Positions 44,936 through 54,368 of a stretch of 64,000 nt of DNA are shown piece after piece. The translations under genes and the position numbers were made by a program. How positions within the stretch are numbered: position 1 is the stretch's first letter; every line of letters starts with the position of its first letter. Origin of the DNA: Euryarchaeota archaeon UBA171 (lineage in GTDB: Archaea > Thermoplasmatota > Poseidoniia > Poseidoniales > Thalassarchaeaceae); the NCBI GenBank assembly GCA_002497295.1, contig DANO01000018.1:24042-88041 (forward strand), given 5' to 3'. Under the pieces are notes generated by a model that saw only the letters and a program-made list of their open reading frames with translations, was not told the DNA's origin and did no database searches.

Positions 44936-45729
44936 TCTTCAGTAACAAGCTGTTCAGCGGCGATAAGGAGAAACGCCGTATGGCCTATTGGCTGGTTGCC
45001 GGGACGAACTCCCCCGCGACTCGCCTTAGACCAGCGACGCTCGATCACTTCCCCTGCCCATTCAATGTACAGACCCGCTGATTCGCAAGCCTCCCATGAT
45101 TTCTCCAATTGTATGCTGGTCGGACAGTAGCACCCTAGCCGCCCACCCGGCCGAAGTAATTTCGAAATGTCACTTACCACAGTCCACGGTTCTGCAAGAT
45201 CCAATATGACAGCATCAAGATGATCTGTTAGAGCTGAAACTTCTTCCTTACAGGATGTGAGATCAGACTCAAGAAGATGCCATTCGGGGAACTCTGGCAG
45301 AATATCTTTCAGTGTTTCCATGTTTTCACGCCCAACTGTGGCATGCTCTGGCCTATTTTCGACAGATATTAATTTCCCAGAACCCCCAATTACCGATGCT
45401 AAATGCATTGCGAGCCCAGCAGATCCGTGACCTCCTTCGAGAACTGTTGAACCCACGCTGATGCCCATTCTAGATATCAGATAACCTGCATCCTTTGCAA
45501 GTATGACTTGCGCCCTGCGCTTCATGGCCCTCCTGGCTTCGGGAAGGCCCGGGTTGACAACTCTGAGAGTCTTCTGACCGATCACGAGAGAGTCGCCGGG
45601 TACAACGTCTCCAAGTGTATCGTCCACATTGAATCGCCCTAGCCCCCTTACGCGAACTTCCCCCGATCCCCTTTGAAGCAAATAGGCCCTGCCATCGGAT
45701 TCCACTAGGGCTAGCCACTCGCCGCTCAT
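44932..45729 (-). CDS. trmI: tRNA (adenine-N1)-methyltransferase TrmI
   Basis: A SAM-dependent enzyme of the TrmI/Trm61 family that methylates adenine 58 (and often 57) of tRNA at N1. An N-terminal beta domain ('LLQRGSGEVRVRGLGRFNVDDTLG') is followed by 'RRAQVILAKDAGYLISRMGI', the diagnostic 'r..qiI..kDa.yi...gi' stretch. SAM motif I reads 'VLEGGHGSAGLAMHLA' where most have EaGtGSG, and 'AVILDLAEPW' is the catalytic region. 'RPGNQPIGHTAFLLIA' is the family's end. 265 residues is the usual length. The stop and the aspS start overlap by 4 bases, so tRNA charging and modification are linked. Confidence 0.93.
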   Translation of the reverse strand: MSGEWLALVESDGRAYLLQRGSGEVRVRGLGRFNVDDTLGDVVPGDSLVIGQKTLRVVNPGLPEARRAMKRRAQVILAKDAGYLISRMGISVGSTVLEGGHGSAGLAMHLASVIGGSGKLISVENRPEHATVGRENMETLKDILPEFPEWHLLESDLTSCKEEVSALTDHLDAVILDLAEPWTVVSDISKLLRPGGRLGCYCPTSIQLEKSWEACESAGLYIEWAGEVIERRWSKASRGGVRPGNQPIGHTAFLLIAAEQLVTEE

Positions 45730-45838
45730 TGTCTGCCGGGCACTGTTATGTGTTCAAGCACTTCCGGTCTCAAGTCAGAACACTGGAATACACCTAGGCA
45801 GGTTTCATTGATAACTCAGCACGTATCCCGGGGTTGGA

Positions 45839-48800
45839 ATGCACTCGAGAGATAGGCCGCTTACAACGTCGGGCGCATTGATAATTATCCTACTAATTTC
45901 ACTGTTCAGCCCGAGTCATTGGGCCGGTGAAGTGACTTCTGATGAGCTCACTGAGCCAGTGCCGATGATGGAGGCAACAAGTCCAGGACATACTGTTTTC
46001 GGAGAATATGTTGGCGCGCATTGGTGCGGCCCTTGTATGAGCAGTGCGTCGCCATCGCTCGATAATCTGAAGACCTCCAACCCGGAAGACTTCACATACA
46101 TTTCTTTCTTCGAATCAGCATCTGGCGGTTGGCCGAGTGATGGCCCAATCAACCGAATGAGCCATGTCACAGCCTCTTCATCCGGATATCCTACATTCTC
46201 GTTCGCCGATCAACAGTCTGGTGCTTGTTACAAGGTTGGAGCAGGCGGAACAAACTTCTACGATCCTGAATATTCGGCTGGAGGGTGCATGGACCTGTCT
46301 TCGAATGATTTCCAATTAAAATTGACAATGTCTCTGGATTCCACGACCAACGACGTTACTATAACGCTTGAATCGAAGTATGTGGGGGCACAGTCATCTG
46401 TAAACGTCTACGTTTATGGCGCGGTAACAGAGAAGATTGGAGCTGACTCATACGACAATGGTGTCAAACCACATCACAACTGGAGGTCCTGGCTTCTCGA
46501 TAGTACAAGTTCAGGTTTCCAGCAACTCACTCTTGACAAGAATGTCGCAGTCGAGCACACATGGGTCAAACCTGTTAACCTAGTTAGAACATCATCAGGA
46601 TATTCTCAATGGGAAAATTTCTGGCCAGTATTCGCTTTGATGGACGGCCCCCACACAACATACAACCAGGTATATGCGGCAATCGATCCAGATATGGGCC
46701 CACTCGTCGATTTAGGCGTATCAAATTTCGGAGCAGATATCGATGGGGGCTATCCTGGGCTCATTCCCGGGGATTCAGTGTCCCTGTCTGTAACAGTTGA
46801 GAATAATGGTGCTGAAGACCACCCGGATGGGGCTGAACTGGTAATATCCTACATGGACGGACTGGATCATGTAGAGATAGAACGCCATGATTTGCCATCC
46901 ATGTACCCCGGCCAAACCATCACATTCCAGTCTACATTCGACTCATCAGTACTATCTTCGGTAGCATCAGGAGCAGCCTCTCTCAGGGCTGCCCTCGAAG
47001 GCAGCGATTCAGATAGGGTCGATTTCAATGACAAGAATGAGATTTTCATTCCATATGACATGCCGCCTATAGCAACCAGACCAACGACAGTCGATGGCTC
47101 TGAAATATACCGTGGTGCTTCCCTGGATTTTGAACTATCAGCAATTGCAAATGATGCAGTGGATGACATTAGCACCATGACTGCTGAATTTGAGTACAGT
47201 CGTTCCGGGCAAAATGATTGGTCATCTGATTGGACAGATTGGGTTGGCCAGATGGGCGCGGGAGGCAATCTCAAACTGATCCATTCCCTGCTTACTCCAC
47301 TCGACGCTCCAACAGGAGACTATGATACGAGGGTCAAATGGACTGATGCACGAGGCCAATCAAGCGAGTGGCTGTCTACCGATTCTGCATTTGTGCTGAG
47401 GAATGCTATTCCTCAGGTGATATCTCCTATGGACCCCCTTCATGCCGGCATGCCCACCGTGAAGGTGGAGACGCAGGAGACCATCTCGTTGGAAGGGCTA
47501 GTATGGGACGCCGAGACACCCATCCCGACCTTGCAAATCGATAGTAACGCGCCACAGTTCAGAAGTTGGAACCCTGATACTGGGTCGGTAACTGTAGAAT
47601 TTGACCGAATAATATACGATTCCACCGGCTCGCCAATTCCGCAGGGCCTGTTCATCACAATAAGCGATGGAGAGGACTCCAATACCGGCACACTATTGTT
47701 CAATGTAATCGAGAATGGGGCGCCAAGATGGTCATCAATATCGCCACAATCGTTCGATGAAGGCGAATCTGCAAGCCTAATCCTCACTCCTTTTCTTTCG
47801 GATACTAATGACGAGGGTGCACCCTCTAACCCATCTTTATTGAATCTCAAACTGGAGAGCGTCGAACCACAGGAGTTCTTCGATGCGATCATTGTTGGGC
47901 ATACCCTCTCTGTGAGTTCTGTGGACGAGGATTTCGTAGGAATAGCTACAGTAACGGTCAGTGCATCTGATGGAGATCAAACAACCGAGACCGCAGTCAC
48001 TTTTGTCATAAACAACATCAATGACGCCCCAAGGATAGATGCTAGTGGAATCGGGAGCATGGTTGCCAAGGTCGGCAGTACAATGACAGTCTCATTGCCG
48101 ATGCATGTTTCGGATGCAGATCATGAATTCAGCGAATTATGGATCGATGTCGATACATACGATGCCGGCTCCGCAACATATGACTTTGATACTGGTCTGA
48201 TTACGATGAAATGGGATGAAGCAGGGACTGAACTAGTCACCATCACCGCCATTGATCCTATAGGCGAGTCTGTAACCCATATTATTGAGGTAGAAGTCGT
48301 AGACTCACTGCCCTTGACATGGGAATCGATAGGCACCCAGGGGGATATCAGCGCGTCTTTTGACACGATGGACTACTCTACGAACCCTGTAGCCACAGTT
48401 ACTGAGTTGACGAATCATGGCCTCACTAATGTTGAGATTAGATGGCAAGTATGCAATAGTCTGACAGGAGTGTGTACCGACATGGGGGCCGCCTTTGGAT
48501 TTAGCCCGTTCACCGTCCAAGCGAATGAAGGTGTTGGGCTGAGAGTTGGCGACTACATCGGGCTTACCGTAAACGCCGTAGACTCCTCAGGTTTTGATAG
48601 GAAATCCGAGATGCTCAAGACATACGCAGTAGAACCTTCCGACACAACTCAAGAGTCATCTGGCGAAGAAAAGTCGAATAGTGTATCGTCGTCCTCTTCG
48701 ATGCCTTTGGTGGCGGGTGTGGCCGGCGTTCTAGCCCTGATAGGCGTCACAGCCTTCATGGTCGCCACCCGTCGAAGAGAGCCTCAAGATTCTACATCTG

Positions 48801-48907
48801 TGTTGGCAGATGCACCCCTTCCATTGCCGCCTGAGGGGCTCCCAGAGGGGTGGACCATGGAGCAATGGCAGTACTATGGGCCAGAATACTTGCGCGGAGA
48901 ACGTTGA
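45839..48907 (+). CDS. Large surface protein with thioredoxin-like domain, Ig/cadherin-like repeats and membrane anchor
   Basis: A 1022-residue extracellular protein. Residues 1-29 are a signal peptide; 'GAHWCGPCMSSASPSL' (Cys63, Cys66) is a thioredoxin-type active site. A beta-rich region to about 300 follows, then CARDB-like ('SVTVENNGAEDHPDG'), and two or more cadherin-like domains with 'ITAIDPIGESVTHIIEVEV' and 'NNINDAPRID'. A Ser-rich stalk, one transmembrane helix (about 956-976) and a basic stop-transfer segment end it. The cytoplasmic tail closes with 'PEGWTMEQWQYYGPEYL'. It may reduce or form disulfides in surface proteins. I recall similar tails on other surface proteins of this lineage, which would need a search to confirm. 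Confidence 0.87.
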   Translation: MHSRDRPLTTSGALIIILLISLFSPSHWAGEVTSDELTEPVPMMEATSPGHTVFGEYVGAHWCGPCMSSASPSLDNLKTSNPEDFTYISFFESASGGWPSDGPINRMSHVTASSSGYPTFSFADQQSGACYKVGAGGTNFYDPEYSAGGCMDLSSNDFQLKLTMSLDSTTNDVTITLESKYVGAQSSVNVYVYGAVTEKIGADSYDNGVKPHHNWRSWLLDSTSSGFQQLTLDKNVAVEHTWVKPVNLVRTSSGYSQWENFWPVFALMDGPHTTYNQVYAAIDPDMGPLVDLGVSNFGADIDGGYPGLIPGDSVSLSVTVENNGAEDHPDGAELVISYMDGLDHVEIERHDLPSMYPGQTITFQSTFDSSVLSSVASGAASLRAALEGSDSDRVDFNDKNEIFIPYDMPPIATRPTTVDGSEIYRGASLDFELSAIANDAVDDISTMTAEFEYSRSGQNDWSSDWTDWVGQMGAGGNLKLIHSLLTPLDAPTGDYDTRVKWTDARGQSSEWLSTDSAFVLRNAIPQVISPMDPLHAGMPTVKVETQETISLEGLVWDAETPIPTLQIDSNAPQFRSWNPDTGSVTVEFDRIIYDSTGSPIPQGLFITISDGEDSNTGTLLFNVIENGAPRWSSISPQSFDEGESASLILTPFLSDTNDEGAPSNPSLLNLKLESVEPQEFFDAIIVGHTLSVSSVDEDFVGIATVTVSASDGDQTTETAVTFVINNINDAPRIDASGIGSMVAKVGSTMTVSLPMHVSDADHEFSELWIDVDTYDAGSATYDFDTGLITMKWDEAGTELVTITAIDPIGESVTHIIEVEVVDSLPLTWESIGTQGDISASFDTMDYSTNPVATVTELTNHGLTNVEIRWQVCNSLTGVCTDMGAAFGFSPFTVQANEGVGLRVGDYIGLTVNAVDSSGFDRKSEMLKTYAVEPSDTTQESSGEEKSNSVSSSSSMPLVAGVAGVLALIGVTAFMVATRRREPQDSTSVLADAPLPLPPEGLPEGWTMEQWQYYGPEYLRGER

Positions 48908-48970
48908 ATTGGGTGGTAACGCACCTTCAAGAAGGACCGGTCAGAGGGAGAATAGAGGAGGCGGCATAGT

Positions 48971-50998
48971 ATGACCGGCAAAGATTCTGTTCCAGATCCA
49001 CTAGAAGACTGGGAAGAAGGCTCAGCATTCGGTGTTTCTGAGGACAAAGATCCCGTCTGCACCGCTCCTGTGGAAGAATGGGTCCTCGACCTTCCGATAG
49101 AATCCACTGTCGATGTACCTATTCCTGAAAGATTGGTGGACCAGGTAATCGGTCAAGACGCTGCCTCTATTGTAGTCAGAAAGGCCTCAGAACAGAGACG
49201 TCATGTGATTATGGTCGGGGAGCCAGGAACGGGCAAGTCGATGTTAGCCCGCTCAATGACCGAGTTCCTTCCGCTCGAACAACTCGAAGACGTCCTCGTT
49301 TACCGTAACGTGGAAGATGAGAATGAACCGAAGGTGAGGACCGTACCGGCAGGAAGAGGACACAAAATAATCTCAGAACGTAAGGCTGCAATTCGTGCAC
49401 AGAGGAAGAAAACGAATCAGATGCTGCTCTTGATCGCACTTGTGGTGGGTGCAGCATTGCTCCTTGCAACAATCCAAACTGGGGACATGCTGACATTCAT
49501 ATTCGGTTCCTTCCTCTTGATTTTCGGATACTTTTTCCTTAGGACGAGGTTGACTGCTGGCGACGAGTCCAATATCCCGAAGCTCCTGATTAAGCATGAA
49601 CGCAGCGAAGAAGCGCCCTTCATAGATGCAACAGGAACATTATCTGGTGCACTTCTCGGCGATGTGAGGCACGATCCCTTCCAGTCTGGTGCTGATTTGG
49701 CCACGCCTGCCCACGAACGCGTCGAGCCCGGAGCCGTACACAGAGCCAACAAGGGAGTTCTGTACATCGACGAGATACGCATGCTTCGGATGGAAGAGCA
49801 ACAAGCACTCCTCGTGGCCATGCAGGAGAAGGCGCTCTCGATTAGTGGCCGTTCAGAGAGGTCTTCAGGAGCACTGACAAAATCAGAGCCCGTGCCCAGT
49901 GACTTCATACTCGTCGCAGCGGGCAACTTGGATAGCATCCAACAAATGCACCCTGCACTCAGAAGCCGAATCAGGGGATACGGATACGAGGTATACGTAA
50001 ACACCGACATGAAGGACACAGAGAGGAACCGGCGTAAATTGGTCCGTTTCGTGGCCCAAGAAGTTCGTAATGAGGCAAAGAGAGATTCTGGCAGATCAAT
50101 TCCACATTTCGACCGCGCAGCGATCGGGATGATTCTCAAAGAAGCACAGCGCAGAAGCGGCAGGAGAGGCAAGCTTTCACTAAGGCTGCGTGAACTTGGA
50201 GGGCTGATCAGGATAGCAGGAGACCTTGCATCCGAGGACAGCAGCCCACTCACGACCACGGTTCACGTCACCAGGGCGCGTGCAATTGCAAAACCGCTTG
50301 AGCAGCAAATCGCAGACAGGTACTTGGAGCGCCAGTCCGAATATGCGATGCTCGTTAATCGAGGCAATAGGATCGGTAGAGTGAATGGCCTTGCAGTTCT
50401 GGGCGCAGACTCTGGGCTATCTGACTTCTCCGGCGTCGTTCTTCCTGTTGAAGCCATGGTCACGCCATCACAAGGGAGAAGCGGGCAAGTTATCGCCACG
50501 GGTGGCCTCTCTGACCTCGCCAAGGAGTCGGTCACGAATATCAGTGCAGTGGTCAAGAAATTGACTGGTAAGGACATCAAGGATTATGACCTCCACGTGC
50601 AATTCCCAGGCACTCACAACGTCGATGGCGATTCAGCCTCAATCACTATGGCAACTGCCATAATATCGGCTTTCGAAGGCATCCCTATCGATCAGAATCT
50701 TGCAATGACCGGATCACTATCGGTACGCGGCGAGGTCTTACCAATAGGCGGCGTGTCTGCAAAAATAGAGGCGGCTGTGAAATCTGGAATCGAGAGGGTC
50801 ATAATACCAAGGATGAATCTTCAGGACGTTCTAATCGATGAGAAATACGAGTCAATGGTGGAAATCATCTCCGTTGACAGTCTAGATGAAGTTCTAGAAC
50901 ACGCTCTCGTTGGCGAGCAAGAGAAGGTTAGCCTCGTCGAGAGGCTAGCCAAGGTTATCGACACATTCTCTTCAGTATCCGATTCAACACTAGCTTGA
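48971..50998 (+). CDS. lonB: Membrane-anchored ATP-dependent protease LonB
   Basis: The archaeal Lon, which degrades misfolded and membrane proteins. Walker A is GEPGTGKS (Lys89) and Walker B is 'VLYIDEIRML'. Between them, inserted in the AAA domain as in other archaeal LonB, are two transmembrane helices (about 153-195) that hold the protein to the membrane. The C-terminal protease domain has the Ser-Lys dyad: Ser555 in 'DGDSASITMA' and Lys598 in 'GGVSAKIEAA'. At 675 residues it is full length. A Shine-Dalgarno-like GAGGAGGCGG lies upstream of ATG 48971. Its N-terminal 40 residues are an acidic extension not seen in minimal LonB. Confidence 0.96.
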   Translation: MTGKDSVPDPLEDWEEGSAFGVSEDKDPVCTAPVEEWVLDLPIESTVDVPIPERLVDQVIGQDAASIVVRKASEQRRHVIMVGEPGTGKSMLARSMTEFLPLEQLEDVLVYRNVEDENEPKVRTVPAGRGHKIISERKAAIRAQRKKTNQMLLLIALVVGAALLLATIQTGDMLTFIFGSFLLIFGYFFLRTRLTAGDESNIPKLLIKHERSEEAPFIDATGTLSGALLGDVRHDPFQSGADLATPAHERVEPGAVHRANKGVLYIDEIRMLRMEEQQALLVAMQEKALSISGRSERSSGALTKSEPVPSDFILVAAGNLDSIQQMHPALRSRIRGYGYEVYVNTDMKDTERNRRKLVRFVAQEVRNEAKRDSGRSIPHFDRAAIGMILKEAQRRSGRRGKLSLRLRELGGLIRIAGDLASEDSSPLTTTVHVTRARAIAKPLEQQIADRYLERQSEYAMLVNRGNRIGRVNGLAVLGADSGLSDFSGVVLPVEAMVTPSQGRSGQVIATGGLSDLAKESVTNISAVVKKLTGKDIKDYDLHVQFPGTHNVDGDSASITMATAIISAFEGIPIDQNLAMTGSLSVRGEVLPIGGVSAKIEAAVKSGIERVIIPRMNLQDVLIDEKYESMVEIISVDSLDEVLEHALVGEQEKVSLVERLAKVIDTFSSVSDSTLA

Positions 50999-51046
50999 GA
51001 GTCAAGCACACTCAACTTGAAGACCCTTCCACCCTTCTTGTCGTTG

Positions 51047-52381
51047 ATGGCAAGGCCAAATGGCGCAGCACCCCTGACAGTGCTCTTCTTAGTGGTCTTG
51101 ATTGATATGATGGGATTCACTCTCGTGATTCCCTTTCTGACTTACTTTGTACAGGATCTGGCGACAGGTGACGGATTTTCTGACATAGGTGCCCGTGATA
51201 GGTGGGTTGGCATAGTGTTCGCTACCTATACTCTTGGACAATTCCTATTCACTCCGCTGCTCGGATCCCTCTCTGATAGGTTCGGACGACGTCCGATACT
51301 GATGTTTGGACTAGCCTCCAATACGGTTTTTCTGATTGCCTTTGGTCTTGCTTCTACACTGTGGATGGCATTGATTGCCCGCTTTCTTGCTGGAGCAGGC
51401 AACGGGAATATAGCTGTGACTAAGGCATATATCGGGGATATCAGCGACAGAGAACAGCTGCCAGGTCGAATGGGCATGATCGGAGCCGCTTTCGGACTTG
51501 GATTCATGATCGGCCCATTTCTAGGTGGGGTGCTAACAGACCCAGCAGAGGTATTCGGCGGACCGTTTGCAACTGATTGGTGGGCCGCCCATCCATATTT
51601 CCTGCCTTGTCTATTCGCAGGAACCCTCTCCTTCGTCTCACTGATGCTGGCTAGTCGAATGCTTCCCGAGAGCCTCCCGGCATCGGAAAGAAAAGCCCAG
51701 GCTAAGTCAGGGGGGTTACGTGAAGTCCTCTCAAATTTGATTGGCGTAAGGGACCTTTCACCTGCTGTTAGAATTCTGATTCTAGTGAACGCCTCTTTCC
51801 TAATGGCAATAACGATGATGCACGCCACTCTGATTCTATTCACGGCGATGCCAGTAGATAACGGAGGTCTCGGATTCGATGAGATGAGGAACGGCTACAT
51901 TTTCGCAGTTGTGGGTCTGATTGGAGTCCTCGTACAAGGTTGGCTGATAAGGCCGCTTTCAAAGAGATATGATTCCCGTGGTCTGATGGTGGTGGGGATT
52001 ACGATGGCTGCAATTGGTTTGGGCTGGATTCCATACATCACAACTGAAACACAAGCCGTCGGCGTCTTTGTCATAGTATTGATCTCCACCGGGCACGGGC
52101 TTTTCGGACCGACTCAGTCAACGCTGCTCGCCTTGGCGGCCGAAGTGGATGGGATAGAACTTGGAAGGGCCATGGGGGCCCAGGAAGGATTCGGCGCACT
52201 GTCTCGAATCATTGGCCCTGTTTTTGCAGCATTCATCTGGGCTGAGACAGTCGATGGAACAGGTCTCTGGACATACCATACGGTTTTCAGAGTAGCAGGC
52301 CTAATTGCCATCATATCAGTATTGATTCAACTTGGAATCAAGAAGCCCAATACAGATTCAGAGGCGATGAATGATGGCTAA
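51047..52381 (+). CDS. MFS transporter (TetA-like)
   Basis: A 12-helix major facilitator of the drug:H+ antiporter sort. 'LFLVVLIDMMGFTLVIPFLT' is helix 1 with the Asp typical of this group. 'GSLSDRFGRRPILMFGL' is motif A between helices 2 and 3, and 'RFLAGAGNGNIAVTKAYIGD' is the G-rich helix 4/5 segment. It resembles tetracycline-type exporters, but the substrate cannot be told. The frame opens at TTG 51017; ATG 51047 (MARPNG) is the more likely start. It overlaps the next gene by 8 bases, so it is probably cotranscribed with the Ntn asparaginase. Confidence 0.9.
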   Translation: MARPNGAAPLTVLFLVVLIDMMGFTLVIPFLTYFVQDLATGDGFSDIGARDRWVGIVFATYTLGQFLFTPLLGSLSDRFGRRPILMFGLASNTVFLIAFGLASTLWMALIARFLAGAGNGNIAVTKAYIGDISDREQLPGRMGMIGAAFGLGFMIGPFLGGVLTDPAEVFGGPFATDWWAAHPYFLPCLFAGTLSFVSLMLASRMLPESLPASERKAQAKSGGLREVLSNLIGVRDLSPAVRILILVNASFLMAITMMHATLILFTAMPVDNGGLGFDEMRNGYIFAVVGLIGVLVQGWLIRPLSKRYDSRGLMVVGITMAAIGLGWIPYITTETQAVGVFVIVLISTGHGLFGPTQSTLLALAAEVDGIELGRAMGAQEGFGALSRIIGPVFAAFIWAETVDGTGLWTYHTVFRVAGLIAIISVLIQLGIKKPNTDSEAMNDG

Positions 52382-53177
52382 ATTGGCTATAATCGCCCAC
52401 GGGGGCGCTGGTGCAGACCCACTGAAGAAATCGAACATAGAGGAGGCGATTCAGAAAGGCTCATCACTTCTCGAATCAGATGCCTGCGCCGTCGACGCTG
52501 CAGTCGAAGCCTGCGTCATCTTGGAAAATGATCCCGCATTCAACGCAGGAACAGGGAGCGTAACCAGGCTGGACGGTTCGGTATTGGTCGATGCCTCCAT
52601 CCATGTCAACGATGGCCGATTGGGCTTTGTGGCCTCCATGCCAGAGACTCCGAATCCAATAAGAGTAGCAGAAGCTCTACTTGATGAGGAGATAAATGGC
52701 CTAGGGGGAATCGGTGCTAGGGAGTGGGCCGATCAGAGAGGCATACCAAGATCAGCTGTAACCCCGAGACCCCCTGGAAAGACCGCCTCAGGCGACACCG
52801 TCGGTGTGATAGCCATGGATTCTGAAGGAGTCATGGTCACAGCAACTAGCACAGGAGGCTGTAGTGATCAGCCTGCGGGACGTATCGGAGACGTCCCTCT
52901 CCCGGGATGTGGTTTCTGGGTGGAGTCTGGTGTTGCGATCGCTGCAACGGGGATAGGTGAAGCGATTACTCGGGAGATGCTGTCTCATAGGGTTCACGGA
53001 TGGATCTCTCGAGATGGCATGCCCATGGGGCGTGCTTTCGAGAAGGCGATCAAAACACGTTTCGATGAATCGACAGACGTTGGCCTAATTGGAATGACTA
53101 GCGATGGTTCATGCGCCGCGCGGGCAAATACAAACATGCCATGGGCTAGTTGGAACTCAGACGGCATCAGGGGATGA
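52374..53177 (+). CDS. Isoaspartyl peptidase/L-asparaginase (Ntn hydrolase)
   Basis: A type T2 N-terminal nucleophile hydrolase, made as a precursor that cuts itself ahead of a Thr. The opening 'AKLAIIAHGGAGA' and 'NDPAFNAGTGSVTRLDGSV' are diagnostic. The predicted nucleophile is Thr142 in 'TASGDTVGVIAMD', and 'TSTGGCSDQPAGRIGDVP' is the conserved substrate side. It breaks iso-aspartyl peptides or asparagine. It is unrelated to the asparaginase-II-like gene at 37407. ATG 52374 follows ATG 52371 directly; both overlap the MFS stop. 268 residues is slightly short for the family (about 300), the loss being near the C-terminus. Confidence 0.93.
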   Translation: MAKLAIIAHGGAGADPLKKSNIEEAIQKGSSLLESDACAVDAAVEACVILENDPAFNAGTGSVTRLDGSVLVDASIHVNDGRLGFVASMPETPNPIRVAEALLDEEINGLGGIGAREWADQRGIPRSAVTPRPPGKTASGDTVGVIAMDSEGVMVTATSTGGCSDQPAGRIGDVPLPGCGFWVESGVAIAATGIGEAITREMLSHRVHGWISRDGMPMGRAFEKAIKTRFDESTDVGLIGMTSDGSCAARANTNMPWASWNSDGIRG

Positions 53178-53221
53178 GGTTAAGCCAAGTCCCTTGGTGG
53201 GTCGGCTGCGTGGTGAGCCTG

Positions 53222-53497
53222 ATGACAGACATCGAGACCAAGATTCAGCAAATAGCCACAGTACTCGGGCAGCTTGAAGACACACAAGTTCCGAGGAACA
53301 TACGAAACTCAGTGAAAGACGCTGTGGATAAGTGGTTGCTCAACGAATCGAAGGACATGGACATCCGTCTCGGCATGACTGCTTCGATGCTGGACGAGAT
53401 ATTCAACGATGCTAATTTGCCCATACACTACGGGCCGCTTTGCCTCCAAATACAGACAACTCTCGAGATACTGCTGAACGAAGTCCGCCGAGGGTAG
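53222..53497 (+). CDS. UPF0147 family protein
   Basis: A 91-residue helical protein of the archaeal UPF0147 family. 'IETKIQQIATVLGQLEDTQV' and 'PRNIRNSVKDAVDKWL' match the family core, which is 'l..vi..l..i..D.tvPrNiR...e.a...l'. The frame is open from 53150, but those codons precede ATG 53222 (MTDIETK), which is the expected start. Function is unknown. The gene follows the asparaginase by 45 bases and ends one base from the lysE-like stop on the opposite strand. Confidence 0.9.
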   Translation: MTDIETKIQQIATVLGQLEDTQVPRNIRNSVKDAVDKWLLNESKDMDIRLGMTASMLDEIFNDANLPIHYGPLCLQIQTTLEILLNEVRRG

Positions 53498-54106
53498 TCA
53501 CCCTAGCCATATTCCCATTGCTATCAGTAGCATGGCAATTCCGACTCCGGCATCGATCCACTGCCAAGTTCGGGGTTCTGATATCCTGTGCGAAATCGAA
53601 CGAGCCCCGAATCCCAGTGAGAAGAAAAATACGAATGACGCAAGTGCAGCTCCGGCTGCAAACGCCACACGCTGCCCGCCTCCCAATCCAGCCGCACTTC
53701 CGCCGATTAGCAGCAGAGTATCCAAGTATACGTGAGGATTAAGCCAAGTGAAGCCCATTGTAAGCACAAAAACCTTCAATGCAGATTCTGAATGCTCCGA
53801 GGAATTCATATCCAAGCCGTTAGAACCATGATAAGCAGCCCGGAAGCGAGTCAATGCGTACACCATCAAGAATGCCACCGCGGCAATCTCGAGAACATTC
53901 GCATTACCGCTCTGTGCAACCAATTCACCTACAACAAAGACGCCGAGTATGATTAGTACCGCATCGGAAATCGAACAAATTGAACATACGAGTAGGACGT
54001 GCCTGCCGGAGAGGCCCTGCCTGAGAACGAATGCATTCTGCGCACCTATGGCCAAAATAAGTGAGAGAGATAGTGCGAATCCAGCCAGTGCATGGGCGAG
54101 GAGCAA
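53498..54106 (-). CDS. LysE/ArgO-type amino acid exporter
   Basis: A membrane exporter with about six helices. The opening 'GFALSLSLILAIGAQNAFVLRQGL' is the LysE/ArgO signature ('g...s..LilaiGpQNafVlrqGl'), and 'TWLNPHVYLDTLLLIGG' is the second conserved block. These proteins export basic amino acids such as lysine or arginine. 202 residues is the normal size. The start is TTG 54106, placed directly after the stop of the L40e gene (54108), so the two are cotranscribed. No LysG-type regulator is nearby. Confidence 0.93.
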   Translation of the reverse strand: MLLAHALAGFALSLSLILAIGAQNAFVLRQGLSGRHVLLVCSICSISDAVLIILGVFVVGELVAQSGNANVLEIAAVAFLMVYALTRFRAAYHGSNGLDMNSSEHSESALKVFVLTMGFTWLNPHVYLDTLLLIGGSAAGLGGGQRVAFAAGAALASFVFFFSLGFGARSISHRISEPRTWQWIDAGVGIAMLLIAMGIWLG

Positions 54107-54107
54107 C

Positions 54108-54263
54108 TCAAGTCGCCCTTCTCTCTACAGCCTTCTGCCGCAGCCCGGTATACCCGCACTTCCTGCATACCTTGACGCGATATCCTCGGTGCGTGGCCGA
54201 GCAACGCATACAGATCAACTTCCTTAGAAGCCGCTTCTCTGCCTCGGGGAATCGCTGTGCCAT
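54108..54263 (-). CDS. rpl40e: 50S ribosomal protein L40e
   Basis: A 51-residue gene on the minus strand from ATG 54263 to TGA 54108-54110. The protein begins '[20 protein letters not shown]' and carries two Cys pairs, CMRC and CRKC, that bind zinc, then '[13 protein letters not shown]'. This matches archaeal L40e along its length ('ARFPeAe.Rll.kkiCm.C......r...CRkCGy.gLR.Kak'). Two longer open frames on either strand overlap it but do not resemble proteins. Its gene is divergent from purA across about 105 bases. Confidence 0.95.
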   Translation of the reverse strand: MAQRFPEAEKRLLRKLICMRCSATHRGYRVKVCRKCGYTGLRQKAVERRAT

Positions 54264-54368
54264 GGAGGCGAGCCACCCAACCCCCCTTCATAATCCATTC
54301 CCAAAAGAGCCGATGGGGTTGAATGCCGTTAATACTGCAACCAATGAGTTCATACACCCTCGTCAAAG

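Noticed and set aside
49417..50259. 280-codon open frame antisense to lonB
   Set aside because: Ser/Arg-rich translation typical of an antisense shadow; the plus strand clearly encodes LonB.
54046..54366. Frames of about 100 codons on both strands between lysE and purA
   Set aside because: They overlap the L40e gene in other frames and look like no protein; L40e explains the region.
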